A stretch of 64,000 nucleotides of DNA from the NCBI GenBank assembly GCA_960531495.1, contig OY482855.1, positions 1,426,001 through 1,490,000 of the forward strand. The letters run 5' to 3'. Made by a program: the position numbers and the translations under genes. This DNA comes from Zeus faber. Taxonomy: Eukaryota; Chordata; Actinopteri; Zeiformes; Zeidae. Every line of letters starts with the position of its first letter. Position 1 is the stretch's first letter. Positions 1 through 10,203 of the stretch are shown here, one piece after another. The notes under the pieces were generated by a model, which had not been told where the DNA came from, did no database searches, and saw only the letters and a list, made by a program, of their open reading frames with translations.

Positions 1-318
1 AGAGGGGAGTAGGAACTTTCTTGCGATGAGATACGTGTATCCATATTGGTCGTTCTACCACCTTAACTGCTGCTGCAGTGGTCCCTAACCCTGCTGGAAA
101 GGTCCTAGGAATCTGGCAGAGTTCCAGCTTTTCCTCTGTAAGTCGCGATCACCACCCATTCACCTGGTCAGCGGCCGTGTAGAGGTCCTTCAAGTGGGAC
201 GGGTAGGGCTGCTTTGACCTGGGCACATAGACTTAAACACTTGGGTGAGAGACACATTTTGACAACATTGTTTGGTATAGGTCCAAGATTGTTAAATGGG
301 CGTTAAATAGTTGAATAG
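1..318 (-). pseudogene. Endogenous retrovirus pol fragment (integrase C-terminus)
   Basis: Read on the minus strand, this stretch has short peptide blocks typical of the C-terminal DNA-binding part of class I (gamma/epsilon-like) retroviral integrase: a WVVI block, an LGPF block and a final WIHVSH block. The blocks lie in different frames and are separated by stops, so at least two frameshifts have occurred. In an intact provirus this domain helps bind DNA during integration. The ERV at 1553-8843 has its own integrase C-terminus at 2291-2667, so this is a second ERV fragment. It is cut by the window edge on the left and by an unclassified repeat on the right. It is non-functional. Confidence 0.6.
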
Positions 319-319
319 C

Positions 320-1552
320 AGACTACAGGCTCAGTACAAAAATGAATGTATGCACACTCGTGTAACAACAGAATAATATTATCACAATGTCTAATATGTA
401 GGAGATAATAGGCGGCCATTTTGACACGCCCATGCATGGCACCACTAGAATATCAAATGACACACTGGGACTGACGAGTGTGCAAAGATTTGTGAATTTC
501 CAAGTATCTTTTGGAACATGAAATTGTACGTGTTGCCACGCCCACACCGTGTGCCAAAATATATATGTATTTTAATAAGTTTTAGCTGTGAAGGTGTCTT
601 GTAGACACTCGTCAAGTTTGAAGTCGATCCGATAAATCGCCAAGGAGGAGTTTCGCGAAAGTACAAAGCATAAATATGACTAAAAAGTCAGGAAAATTCA
701 AAATGGCCGACTTCCTGTTGGGGTTTCCGTCATGGCGGAAATATATATTTTTTCCAAGTCTAGAGAGGTTACAAATGTGTACCGAATTTTGGGAGTTTAC
801 GTGGAAAAAGGTGAATAGGTCAGAAAATTATTATTTTATTTTCTAGGGTGGCGTGGCAACACGTAAAATTTCATGTTCCAAAGATACTAATTCACGAAAC
901 TTTGCGCACTTGTTAGTCCCAGTGTGGCAATTGATATTGTATGAGTTGCCTGCATGGGCGTGGCAAAATGGCCCGACACACCCTGTTGAAAATTTCAAAA
1001 CATCAAACCTATTCACTTTTTACCATGAAATTCACAAAATTCGGGACACTTTTGTAACTTCTTGGATTAAATGTGTAATTTTAGTCACTTTCCGTTCATT
1101 TTCTCGCTTTGTACTTTCGTAAACTCCTCCGAGGCCATTTATCTGGCTTCAAACTTGGCGAGTGTCTACAAGACACCTTCACGATTAAAAGATATTAAAA
1201 AAAATAATAATTGTCACACGATGTGGCCGTGGCAAAGCGTTGGATTTCGTGTTCCAAAAAAAGCTGTGTTTTTGTAATATTTTATCCACTTTTTATGCTT
1301 TGTACTTTCGTGAACTTCTCCTGGGGGATTTTTTGGATTGAGACTCATTGGGGATTAAAAGTTATTGAAACATTTTTTTTTCGTCACGATGCGGGTGTGG
1401 CAACGCGTTGAATTTTATGTTCAAAAAAACAGTTTACGTGACTTTTGGGGCCTTGAGAAACTACAAAATTATTGCAAAACTTTGCACACTCTTCAGTCCC
1501 AGTGTGGCATTTAATATTCTATGGGTCCTATACATGGGCGTGTCAAAATGAT
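320..1552. repeat. Unclassified interspersed repeat, copies in both orientations
   Basis: The segment from about 411 to 545 reads on the minus strand almost like 846-975 on the plus strand, giving inverted arms about 135 bp long with a 300-bp spacer. Further diverged plus-strand copies of parts of the same unit follow to about 1550. Hallmark phrases are GTGGGCGTGGCAACACG, TTTCATGTTCCAAA, CAGTCCCAGTGTGGCA and GTGTCTACAAGACACC. The same family recurs at 10787-11480. Open frames of 60-100 codons here are shadows of the repeat. I do not recognise the family; a non-autonomous DNA element or an old LTR piece are both possible. The left end interrupts one ERV fragment and the right end truncates the env remnant of another. 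Confidence 0.7.
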
Positions 1553-2262
1553 CAACTAGATGCAGTTGTCGTGGATGAGGATGTCGGGGTCCTGGTGCTG
1601 GGGAAAGGAGGCCCATACCTATAGCAACATAGGTGTCGCCACATTCCTTCTGTCTCAATGCCATGTACGCTTGTATTTCTGGTTTTCCCAACGTAGTCAT
1701 GATGCATTTTTCACTAGAGTACAAATGCATGGTATACAACAACATCCACATACAATTAACAGAGCAGCAATGATAGCAACGTTGATTATGCATGATAAAA
1801 TGAGGCCTTTTCATTTGGAAAACATAGAGTCCAACCAACCAGTGATGTGATCATCCATTCCTGCATTTTCTTTTAGTTCTACGCTCCGTGAGTGGAGTAG
1901 CAATTCCTCCTACTGGTTCCTGTGTTTATAAGCACATTACTCCATGCCCCACAATCAATATGGGTACCTTAAACCTCGTCCAGCCACCAGTCACTTGTTA
2001 GTCTAGGGTTGGTGGACCACGCATATTTCTCATTCCACTGGTACTGCTCCTACCCTGTGGAATCACACTTTATTATGGAACAGAAATCAACATTGAATGC
2101 CAGGATTTGTCCTTCATAGGCATAAATGACAAGAACTGTTTCTTTCATTCGGCCCCACTCTTTGACCTTTGTCATATACTGGTCATACGATAATTGGGGT
2201 CCCACTTGGTAAGAATATGTATACTGTGTAGGGTCCAGGACTTCTCCTAGGGTAAACAAAAA
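1553..2262 (-). pseudogene. ERV env remnant with large internal deletion
   Basis: The minus strand opens with a 69-codon frame (2259-2050) just after the integrase end, where env should start. About 200 bp further on, near 1800-1690, a second frame encodes a strongly hydrophobic stretch ending in a cysteine cluster (CGCCCIPC), typical of the membrane-spanning C-terminus of a retroviral transmembrane subunit. The roughly 1.2-1.5 kb that should lie between them (surface subunit, cleavage site, fusion peptide, heptads) is missing. Env normally mediates receptor binding and fusion; this remnant cannot. The left end at 1552 meets an unrelated repeat, so the tail and 3' LTR are also lost. Confidence 0.6.
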
Positions 2263-2290
2263 AAATATTATTTTTTTTTTACATGGTTAA

Positions 2291-4360
2291 TTACAGAATG
2301 CTTACGTCTTTCAGCTGGATCCTTGTTTCTGTGAGAGTTCTTGCGGGTGGGGTGACAGGGGCGCAGTGGGAGAGGTGGTGACAGGGAGCACCAGTTTTAT
2401 TTTTGAGCTTTACTGCATGTGAGGTGGCCAACACTACCTCCCAAGGTCCAGTCCACCTTGGCTCAGGCCACTTCTGTTTGTGGACCTTGATGTGGACCCA
2501 GTCTCCGGGGCTGACCACCAGGGTGTGGGGCAGTCTGGGGCAGTGTTCTTGACCTGTGAATACAAAACTCGAGATACTGCGGTTAGTGCTTTGACATATT
2601 CAGGTAAACCTTCCTGGAAATCATCAAAAGCGGGTGATTTAGCTGGTAGGTTGTGAGGACCTGGCATGGGGCGGCCTGTTAATATCTCGTGTGGGCTAAG
2701 ATGTGTTTGACTATGGGGAGAGGTCTCGCATGGACATTAATGCTAGGGGTAGGGCATCTACCCACGTTAGTTTAGTCGTTTTTGTGATGTTCTGTAGAGA
2801 CATACTGAGTTGCTGTTTTGTCTCTATCAGCACCTTGGCCATTTTTTCTTTCAACGTCTGGTTTGCACTTTCAACTAGGCCTTTTGACTGGGGGTGATAG
2901 ACTGAACCAGATCTATGGGAGATACCTAATGCCTGTTCTACCTGGCTGAGTTTTTTATCGCTGGTAAAATGAGATCCATTGTCCGAGCAGATAACTGTGG
3001 GGTAACCCCACCGAGGAATGCGTTTTTTCCATAACCATTTAATCACAGATACTGCATCCTCTCTTTTGCAAGGGACTGCTTCTACCCATTTGGAGAATCG
3101 ATCTACCATCACGAGTAGGTATCTGTACCCTTGTACTCTGTTGTCCCTGCCCATGCCGGTGTAATCTATGCATATTTCTCTGAAGGGGTAGGGGGGCACT
3201 GAGAATGTTCCCAAAGGTCTTTGGTAGACTGTCTTCTTATTTAGCTCGTGACAGACGACGCATTCTGCAATATGGTTGGCCACCATTTCCTCCAGGTAGG
3301 GATGCCACCAGTCCTGTTTGAGCCTGTTGGTGGTTCTTTTGGGTCCTTCATGAGTCTGTCCATGTGCATCCTTGATGAGGTAGACCAGGAGTGCGGCTGG
3401 TGCTACTGGGCGCCCATCGTGGCTTCTCCATTGGCCGCTGGTGAATGTGGCTCCTTTCTTCTGCCACTGCGAGTGTTCGTTCCATTTCGCTTCTTTCTGC
3501 ACTTCTTTCAGATGTTCCTCTGACAAATTGAGGGCGTTGTCTTCAGTAAATACAATCATCATTGCTGCGCTTTCTTTTAGGTTCCCTCCTGCTTCTTTTG
3601 CTGCTGTGTCGGCTGCGTTTGAATTTCCTTTGGAGTGTCCTTTGCATTTGATGATCTGGATTTTTCGGGGGAGATGTATAGCTTCCAGGAGGGCGAGTAT
3701 GAGGTCTTTGTGTTTTACCGGGGCTCCTGCTGACGTTTGGAGTCCTCTTTTCATCCATATGGCTACATCCACGTGAGCTGCAGCGTGTGCGTATGCTGAG
3801 TCGGTGAATATGTTTGCATTTTTGTTTTTTGAGATTTTTAATGCTTTCACCGAGGCGTCGAGTTCTGCTTTTTGTGCTGATGCTGGTTGTTCTATCATCC
3901 CACTTCTTAGGGTGACGTGGTGTCCATTAATTTGTTGAATGGCTGCGTATGATGCTCTATTTCCCTCTTCTTCTTTGAAACAACAACCATCTATAAACAG
4001 GACAATTTCTGCATCGGGGTCAGATGTTCCATCCAAGTCTGTGCGGCCCTTTGCTTCCAGTTTCATGAGCTGTACGCAGTCATGGGTGCCATCTGCATAC
4101 TGTAGTCCGCCGGCCAAGTTGATTCCATCGGCTGTGTACAAGACATTGTCTCTTTCCAGGGTGACATGCAAGCGCATCTTGTGTTTTGGTGTGGTAAAGG
4201 TGAAATCCGTTTGATCGAGGTAGGATTTGACTCCATGAGTGGTATGCACGATGGTGGGGTGGTAGAAAGTAATGTGGTCGGTTCTCGTAGGGCGTGTGCG
4301 ATGGCAGCCGTGTGTCGTCCACATCCGGAGAGTCCATGTTCCACTGTGTCGAGTTTGCAA
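2291..4360 (-). pseudogene. ERV pol, RNase H and integrase part
   Basis: A long frame (4360-2711, 549 codons) holds an RNase H domain beginning near FIDGCC, with a later acidic residue in TDSAYAH and a GHSKGN segment near its end. An integrase follows: an N-terminal zinc-binding H/C region ending in CVVC, then the catalytic D,D-35-E core visible as [14 protein letters not shown] and GLVESANQ. The frame stops at 2711. The C-terminal DNA-binding portion continues in two other frames (2667-2434 and 2518-2291, with a WTGPWEV block), so at least two frameshifts separate it. RNase H removes RNA from the RNA-DNA hybrid; integrase joins viral cDNA to host DNA. The RNase H and core residues are visible, but the gene as a whole is broken. 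Confidence 0.85.
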
Positions 4361-5585
4361 CTGTGGTGAGCCAGGATCGCGCGCTCACCGTGTCGAGGCT
4401 GCCAGAGCACAGCTTGACAATTCCGTGCTTTTCAGTAACGTCCAAATGGAACGAGGAAGAGATGTCTGGGGTGCATAGGTGTTCGGCCTTCCCCATGAGT
4501 TGTTTCAATCTTATGAACGCTTCCTCCGCACTTGTGGTCCAGTTGAGTGGTGCCTTGACGTTCCGATGGCCATCTTCCGCAATGGGTTCGCGTGGGGGAA
4601 CAGTGTGGTCCACATAATCAGCTATGTGGTGTCTGCTATAGCCAGTGAGTCCCAGGAATGCTAGCATTTGCTGCACGGTGGTGGGTTTAGGGTACTGGAG
4701 CATTGCCTGTTGTCTTTCCGGGTTGATGTATCTCTTATCTCCCGTGATCCTTTTTCCCAGGAATACCACTTCTGTGCGGCAGACCTGTGCTTTTTCCTTC
4801 CTGATTTTGTAGCCACATTTTGCGATGCGCCGTAGCAGGGATTTGGTGGCCGTGAGGCAATTTTCTACTGTGGTGATGTCCATGAGGATGTCGTCGACAT
4901 ACTGGATGAGTAGGAGTTCCTTGAGATCTGCCTTCAGGCAGGCGTTGAATATGGTTGGCGTGCATGTGAATCCTCGTAGCATTCTTGTGTAGGTCTAAGA
5001 GCATTTTTTAAATGTGAATGCAAACATATCTTGACTTTCTTTGGCCAAGGGGAGGCAAAAAAATGCGTTGGCCAGGTCGATGACGGTGAAAAATTGATGA
5101 CTCGGGGAGCCTGCATGCAGGGCGACATGGGGGTTGGGCACTTTTTCAGTAATGGGTTGGACCACCTGGTTGATACGTCGCAGATCGTGGACCAGGCGCC
5201 ATGAGTGTCCTCCAGCCTTGGGTACTGGTAGAATTTGTGTGTTCCACGGTGAATCCGCTGGTCGTAGAACTCCTGCTTGTAAGAGGCCTTCAATGCTGGA
5301 GTCTATTCGAGCAGCTGCCTCGGGCTTGACCTTGTACTGACCTTGCCAAATGGGCACAGCGTGGGCTTTCACTTTGATGTGTATATTGTGGTGTGGTGTG
5401 CAGCCAACGTGATAGGGGCCGGTGGTCCAGAGGGTTGGCGGTAGTTGGGCGAACATTTCTGCTGCCAGGGGTTGTTCTTCGATGCTTCCTTGATAAGTTC
5501 TTTCCAGGACATTTCTTTCATATATGCCTTGTTCGTAGCTGTTGTGTCCTATTCTCCAAACCGATTTGTCTGGCGTGTGTTGCAA
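4080..5585 (-). pseudogene. ERV pol, reverse transcriptase part
   Basis: Two in-phase open stretches (5585-4995 and 4982-4080) are separated by one stop codon at 4995-4997. They encode a retroviral reverse transcriptase: the finger/palm start (LLQAGVLRP, SPWNTQILPV), motif A (TVIDLANAFF), the QGFTCTPTIFN-equivalent segment just after the stop, and the catalytic YVDD box at 4890-4901. The connection domain follows, and near 4360-4420 the frame shifts into the RNase H frame. The sequence resembles gammaretrovirus-like rather than lentiviral RT. With one nonsense codon and frame changes at both ends it is a pseudogene. Confidence 0.9.
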
Positions 5586-6421
5586 CAGGGGGTTCGTTGT
5601 GGGGACCCAGGTGGGTTGGCGAGGGCTCTTTTGACCATGGGGCCCAATTGTTTGGCTGCATGGTTGGCTTCTACGGCTAGGGTCACATGTGGAACTGCGG
5701 TGTCGTGAAGTAGATACCAGGATTGTTGGTCTGGTGTCAGGCGGACCGCTGCTGCAACTCCTTCGTGGCCCAGATAGAAGTCTGTTGTCTGGAGTCGTTC
5801 TTGTCGTCCCTCCTTTTTCGCTTCCCAGCCTTCGTCATAGATGTCATCACGGTGGCGTGTGAAACAGAGAGTGCAGTGTACGGGTCCAGCATCGACTTTT
5901 TCCAGAGTTGGTAGGTTTACAAAATGCCACCAGCCGGTGAGTGTGGGGTCGGGGGTGGTATCAGGAGTTCCACCTAAGACGAGTATACGTTCGAGGGGTA
6001 TTAGCTCTTCTTTTGGCTCAGAGAAACTAACTTCCAGACCGTGGAGGTTACATATCACAGATGCCCCTGTTCTTCGGAGAAGGTCCCTTCCCATTAGGTT
6101 GGTGGGGCAGCTTGGTGAGTAGAGGTATTGGTGTCTGACTTTGTGAGGACCTATCTTGGTAGGGAGGGGTGCGGTGAAGGGTTGGACTTGTGTCGTCCCA
6201 GAGAATCCAACAGTCCGTAATTTCCGAGTGGATAGTTGTATGTAGTACGTAGTATGTTGGCGGCCAGGTTCTTCAAGCAAGACACGTGACAGTGACAGTG
6301 ACAGTAATTCCTTGGATTGACAGTGATTCCTTGGATTGTACATGGCACTACTGGTTCGGCATTTATTTTTGTCTGTACCACCACTTCCATGTCCCCTGGG
6401 CGCCTCTATGCTCCATGCCAT
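5549..6421 (-). pseudogene. ERV protease region, active site not visible
   Basis: This 290-codon frame overlaps the end of gag in another frame and leads towards pol. A retropepsin C-terminal hallmark is clear (NLMGRDLLRRTGA; the family carries G-R-D/N near its end). The D-T/S-G catalytic triad is not found where it should lie, about 60-90 residues earlier. That place instead holds a short GTGACA tandem run (about 6285-6304) and a direct duplication of ATTCCTTGGATTG (6306-6318 and 6326-6338). Retropepsins cut Gag-Pol polyproteins and need this aspartate, so the enzyme would be dead. A frame change near 5560 separates it from the RT frame. Confidence 0.65.
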
Positions 6422-7023
6422 GGCGGGGTGTCCATGCGGGGTCCTCCCTTTCCTCTCGAGGAAGCTCCTCTTCCTCTCTGAGGGGGGCGGTAGGATCCTC
6501 TATATAATTGCTGGGGTTGTTGGTTCTGGGGGCATTCCCTTGCCCAGTGGTCACTTTGGCCACAGATGAAACATCCTGTAGTTTTCTCGGGTCCTCCCCA
6601 TCCTCTAGAGGATTGGAATTGTCCTCTCCCTCTCAGTTGCTGCCATTGGGGGGGGCCTTGGGGGTATGAGGGTGCGGGGGCCCCGGGATACTGCCGCTGG
6701 GGATATTCATAGGGAGTCCAGGCCTGCTGCCATTGGGGTAGGTGCTGGGCTGGTGGGTAGGCGGGGGTTACAGTTAGGGGCTGTGGTCCTGTCCATTGTA
6801 GTGGCGCGGTTTGGGGCGGGGCCTGTGCTTCAGGGGTGGTGACTACTGCTTGCACAGTTGCTTTCTTCTTTTTGTCCGTATTGACTTCATCTTCCAGTTT
6901 TTTTACCTGCATTTTTAGTAGTCTGGTTTGTATGGAATCTTTCTCCAGGAATTCGTCTTCTTGCTTTTTGATGTGTCTTTCCAGGTGATGGATGAGATGG
7001 CTCTCCCACTGTCTCTCGGTCAT
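6406..7023 (-). pseudogene. ERV gag C-terminus with nucleocapsid zinc knuckle
   Basis: This 205-codon frame starts with charged, helix-prone sequence, continues through a long proline/glutamine/tyrosine-rich linker, and has one CCHC knuckle (CFICGQSDHWAREC, spacing CX2CX4HX4C) followed by a basic arginine/glycine tail. This is the usual order of capsid end, linker and nucleocapsid in a class I retroviral gag; nucleocapsid binds genomic RNA. It lies in a different frame from the upstream gag part and overlaps the protease frame by about 16 bp. Separation from the rest of gag by a frameshift and stop makes it part of a broken gene. Confidence 0.8.
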
Positions 7024-8843
7024 GTCTGACAGTCAAACTGTGTCTGCGAGCTACAGCCTGACATCTCCTGGGAGGCCATTTTGGCATTTGGCATCTGCAT
7101 GTACATGGGGAGACCCACTAGGCAGGGGTCATGACGTTCTACAGTGCTATCACTCCAGAGCTCCTTTGCTCATGTGAGATAGGCGTGTGGTTCTTCCCCA
7201 TTTTTAAATCTCAGGCCTGCCAGGGCCACTGTGTTGCGTCTGGTCGGCCAGGTTTCTCTCATGGCTGTCCATATGTCATTCCGCATGTGGTCGAATGGGT
7301 GCTCGTGTGCCATGGTGAGGGTTCTAACTTCTCTTTCCAGGGAGGTCAGGGTGATGTTTCCTGCTGTGGCGCGGAGAATGGCTCGCACATCTCTTAGGGC
7401 TAGTGTGTCAGCCGCTGTGTGGTTTTCGAAGATTCGGATCCATGCTGCAGCTCCTTTGTCCAACGCTGATAGGTTGCCTTTGAGGGCCTGCATGTCGCGG
7501 TGGTACCAGGGAACAAATGTTTCTCTTTTGGCGGACTGCTTTTGTTCCTCCTCTCGTTGTCTAATTTTCGAGCGGGTAACTATCCCTATTGCTGACGATC
7601 TTCTGGCCTGGCTTTTGGATGATGCTATAAGGGTTCCTTTTCTTCTGTTGTCGTTTGTGTACTCTCCCCGGGAGCTGCCACTGTTTTTGAATGACCACTT
7701 TTTTGTCTTAGTCTCGTGGTCTGACATGGGTTCTTCTTCCCAGGAGCGGAGGGGGGTGGGGTGTCTTTGTTTTTTTTTCTTAAAGGTGTATTTGGGGACT
7801 ACAGGGGTAGGTGAAGGTGTGGGCTGGCTTCGGGTCTTTTGTTTTTCTTTGGGTTGTTGTTTGGCTGTAGCGTCTGCAGGAGGTGCTATGAGATGAACAT
7901 GGGTTGTGTTGGCATCCTCTGGTAGTGGGCCACATTGTCCAGTCAGTGTGACAGTTGCGTGGCTAACCCTTGTGGTACATTTCTTTTTCCTTTCTTGATG
8001 TCTTTTTGTGGTTTGTAGGACTGGCAAGTGCATTCGTCGTCCTCTGTATTAGAGGAGAGAAACTCTTTGTGTCTGTTTGATCGTTAGGGGGCGATGTCTG
8101 ATCATTGTCCTTGTTCTCACTGTCAGATGGCTTTGGGGAGGGCTGTACTCGGAAATGGATTTGATCGGGCCTTCCATTACTAATACGGGTGCTTGTATTT
8201 CTGGCGGGGGTGGGGTGGCTATTTTCTGGTTGCTCAGCACAGGGGGCGCTGTTGCTTCAGGTGTGTGCTCGGTCTTAGGGTTGTACAGAGAGGGGGGGTG
8301 CCGATGTGTTTCTTCATCGGCCAGCAGGGAGGGGTAGAGGGATGGGGTGGTGTGTGGTTGGAGTGGGGTGTGACCTTGGGGGATGGGTTCGGGGAGGGGT
8401 GGTAACTTGTCTTCTTGTGGGGGGTAGGGTTCCTTCTGGGCTTCTACCACTGCCTTGGTTGCGGCATTTCTGATTTTATTGCGACGTTCGACAATCATTT
8501 CCGCTCTAATCCATGCCGTCATTATGTGCTGAACCAGCGCCCATTGTGCACGCTGCTTGTTTAACTTGCGCTTTCAAGCCCCCATTAATCCAGGGTTGTT
8601 TTTTGCATCCACTCCTGCTTCAGCCAGCAGTCTTTTTTCTTCCTCTATCACCTTGGTGCGGTTTTCTGCTGTCGGGGTAGTGTCTTTCGACCACCACCCT
8701 GCTTTGATCCATTTTTGTTCATATTTATGGAATTTCCAAGTTTCTCAAGCATGGAACTTTGGCTCTGTTCTGTTCTTGAGCTCAGCTACAGCTTCAATAC
8801 GAATCTCACTGGTGCCGGGTCTGGGGGATGGGGTCTTTTCCAT
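7024..8843 (-). pseudogene. ERV gag N-terminal and capsid parts
   Basis: The likely gag start is the minus-strand ATG at 8843-8841. The same phase runs down to about 7050 but is cut by four stops: TGA at 8747-8745, TGA at 8576-8574, TAA at 8051-8049 and TGA at 7172-7170. The encoded text has a charged N-terminal part, a proline-rich middle (about 8430-8150) and a capsid-like part (about 7560-7170) with WYHRDMQALKG and ending in GEEPHAYLT, as in class I ERV capsids. Three of the four stops are TGA where arginine would fit, as expected from CpG decay of CGA codons; that is inference. Gag would form the virion core; this copy cannot. Confidence 0.7.
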
Positions 8844-9034
8844 TATGTTTTTGAATGGCAGGAGAACAAAAGACATGGGAAGAAGTGGGAGGGGGAAACC
8901 TCAAATGTTCGGATCTCAATGTGTTTCTGGTGCAGCTACGCCACTAGTGGTCTTTTAGGTTATTACAGGTCAACTTTTTTTTTTATTTGTATTTTTTTTT
9001 TATATATTGCCCTTTTATCTAGGGCAATTTGAGG

Positions 9035-9240
9035 AGGTTGTTCATACACATACACACACAAAACCTCTAGCACACATGCACAGACTCTATCAAACACACA
9101 CTCTCTTAAACACAAAGACTGTCTCAAACACACACACGCCCGCGGTCTCTCTCACATTCACACACACGCATGGTACCTCTCTTTCCACACACACAAGGTA
9201 CCTCGTTGCGCACACTCTCACTCACACAGCCGGCAATACA
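9035..9240. repeat. CA-rich low-complexity tract
   Basis: An irregular run of CA dinucleotides broken by short CT and AA steps (ACACACAAAACC, CACACACTCTC, ACACACACGC). The open frame across it is a by-product of low complexity. It lies between ERV gag and the ERV leader; nothing else is seen from 8850 to 9345. Confidence 0.8.
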
Positions 9241-9409
9241 ATTTTACGCTAAGTCACGTGAATTGGGCCTTTAACCCTTTAATATTTGGTTTCTCTAAGA
9301 ACCGGGCCTTTAACCCCTAAATGCTTGGCTTCCTTTTTACTTTAAAAATGATTCCGGGCCTTTCACCCTTAAATGAAATTACCGACTATCGACTACCCTT
9401 CTGAAGGCT

Positions 9410-9602
9410 GAGTTTAACATTTTTCATCGCCAGACATCACTTAGTTTAGGCATTTCGGAGGACTTTTCAACAACCGGGCCTAAACGGGATTCGGAATTAC
9501 TTCACGAGTTAAACATTGTTCATCACCAAAACGTCGCTCAGTTTAGGCATACTGGATGTATTCTCTACACACGGGCCCAAACGTTACGTGGAATTACTAC
9601 GC
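9410..9602. repeat. Two diverged tandem copies of a 96-bp unit
   Basis: The unit starting GAGTTTAACATTTTTCATC at 9410 is followed by a similar one starting GAGTTAAACATTGTTCATC at 9506. Both contain a TTTAGGCAT step, a CGGGCC step and a GGAATTAC end. Shorter CGGGCCTTTAACCC-like echoes precede them (about 9265-9370). This sits in what should be the ERV leader or the edge of its LTR; no function is evident. Confidence 0.6.
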
Positions 9603-9705
9603 AATTTAAACACACAGCCGCTTCGAAGGGGGGTTTCCTAACCCGTTCCCTTAACTTACCTTACTACCGTTCTCATCAAACAATCCAATTTCTCCTCTCC
9701 ACAAT

Positions 9706-9729
9706 ATTTAACAATTATTATTGTTAAAT
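9706..9729. other. Perfect 10-bp inverted repeat (hairpin)
   Basis: ATTTAACAAT and ATTGTTAAAT are exact reverse complements around a 4-base TATT loop. The hairpin lies directly against the 5' end of the SINE at 9731, so it could mark or have influenced its insertion site. Confidence 0.75.
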
Positions 9730-9730
9730 A

Positions 9731-9986
9731 ATGGGGATGGGGATGGGGATGGTAGCTCAGGGGATGGGGATGGGGATGGTAGCTCAGGCGGTAGAGCTGG
9801 TGGTCTAGTGATCTAAAGGTTGCTGGTTCAATCCCAGGCTCCTCCTGCTAGCATGCTGTAGTGTCCTTGAGCAAGACACTTAACCCCTAATTGCTCCTGA
9901 TGGCTGCGTCCGTCGGTGTTTGAACAATTGTAAGTCGCTTTGGATAAAAGCGTCTGCTAAATGACTAATTTTTTTTTTTTTTTTTT
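9731..9986 (+). mobile_element. tRNA-derived SINE with duplicated head
   Basis: The element has a tRNA-like RNA polymerase III promoter: an A box in TAGCTCAGGCGG (9780-9791) and a B box GGTTCAATCCC (9825-9835). A body follows with CTTGAGCAAGACACTTAACC, then a tail with GCTTTGGATAAAAGCGTCTG (about 9935-9955) and a run of T. This tail type is common in fish tRNA-SINEs (V-SINE-like; subfamily uncertain). The head segment GGGGATGGGGATGGTAGCTCA occurs twice in tandem (9733-9759 and 9760-9786), so the 5' end is duplicated and G-rich. It inserted into the leader of the minus-strand ERV. It is an element, not a functional tRNA gene, because the cloverleaf is incomplete and the body is SINE-specific. 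Confidence 0.85.
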
Positions 9987-10180
9987 AATTATTCATGCAT
10001 CATTCAACAATACATCCCCAAAACCACAAAGTTGTTCGTCCAGCCTTAAACAGTACAACACTTCCACCTAAAATATTCCTATCTAATCTATGCAGACTTC
10101 ATGAAATGGCTCTGCTCACCTTTTAGCGGGTACCCATGGAAGTATCGCAACCGTTCAGGCTTTCGGAACTCCTCTGCAGT

Positions 10181-10203
10181 CTTGTAATGGGATCACCAAT
10201 TTG
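10181..10203 (-). promoter_or_regulatory. Candidate retroviral primer-binding site next to an LTR end
   Basis: On the minus strand the sequence reads ...CACAACA (LTR-type CA end at 10202), AAT spacer, then TGGTGATCCCATTACAAG (10198-10181). A TGG start three bases after a CA end is the usual layout of a primer-binding site, which pairs with the CCA end of a tRNA. The tRNA is not identified with confidence. Position fits the 5' side of the minus-strand ERV. The LTR at 13740 has the same CAACA, three bases, TGG layout. Confidence 0.4.

Larger units (their letters stand above)
1553..10198 (-). mobile_element. Class I endogenous retrovirus, degenerate, truncated at its 3' end
   Basis: From right to left on the minus strand the order is a candidate primer-binding site (about 10181-10198), a leader invaded by a SINE, gag (8843-6406), protease (6421-5549), reverse transcriptase (5585-4080), RNase H and integrase (4360-2291), and an internally deleted env (2262-1553). 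The order and the integrase C-terminal block fit a gammaretrovirus/epsilonretrovirus-like class I element. Every gene carries stops or frame changes, so it is non-coding. No 3' LTR is present: the left side ends in an unclassified repeat at 1552. Similar pol sequence is sometimes annotated in fish as NYNRIN-like, but gag and env remnants here show a provirus. Confidence 0.85.

Noticed and set aside
7231..7896. Plus-strand 221-codon frame
   Set aside because: It lies opposite the ERV gag frame and shows no domain.
9780..9850. Functional tRNA gene
   Set aside because: A and B boxes are present, but there is no complete cloverleaf and the sequence continues as a SINE body and tail.
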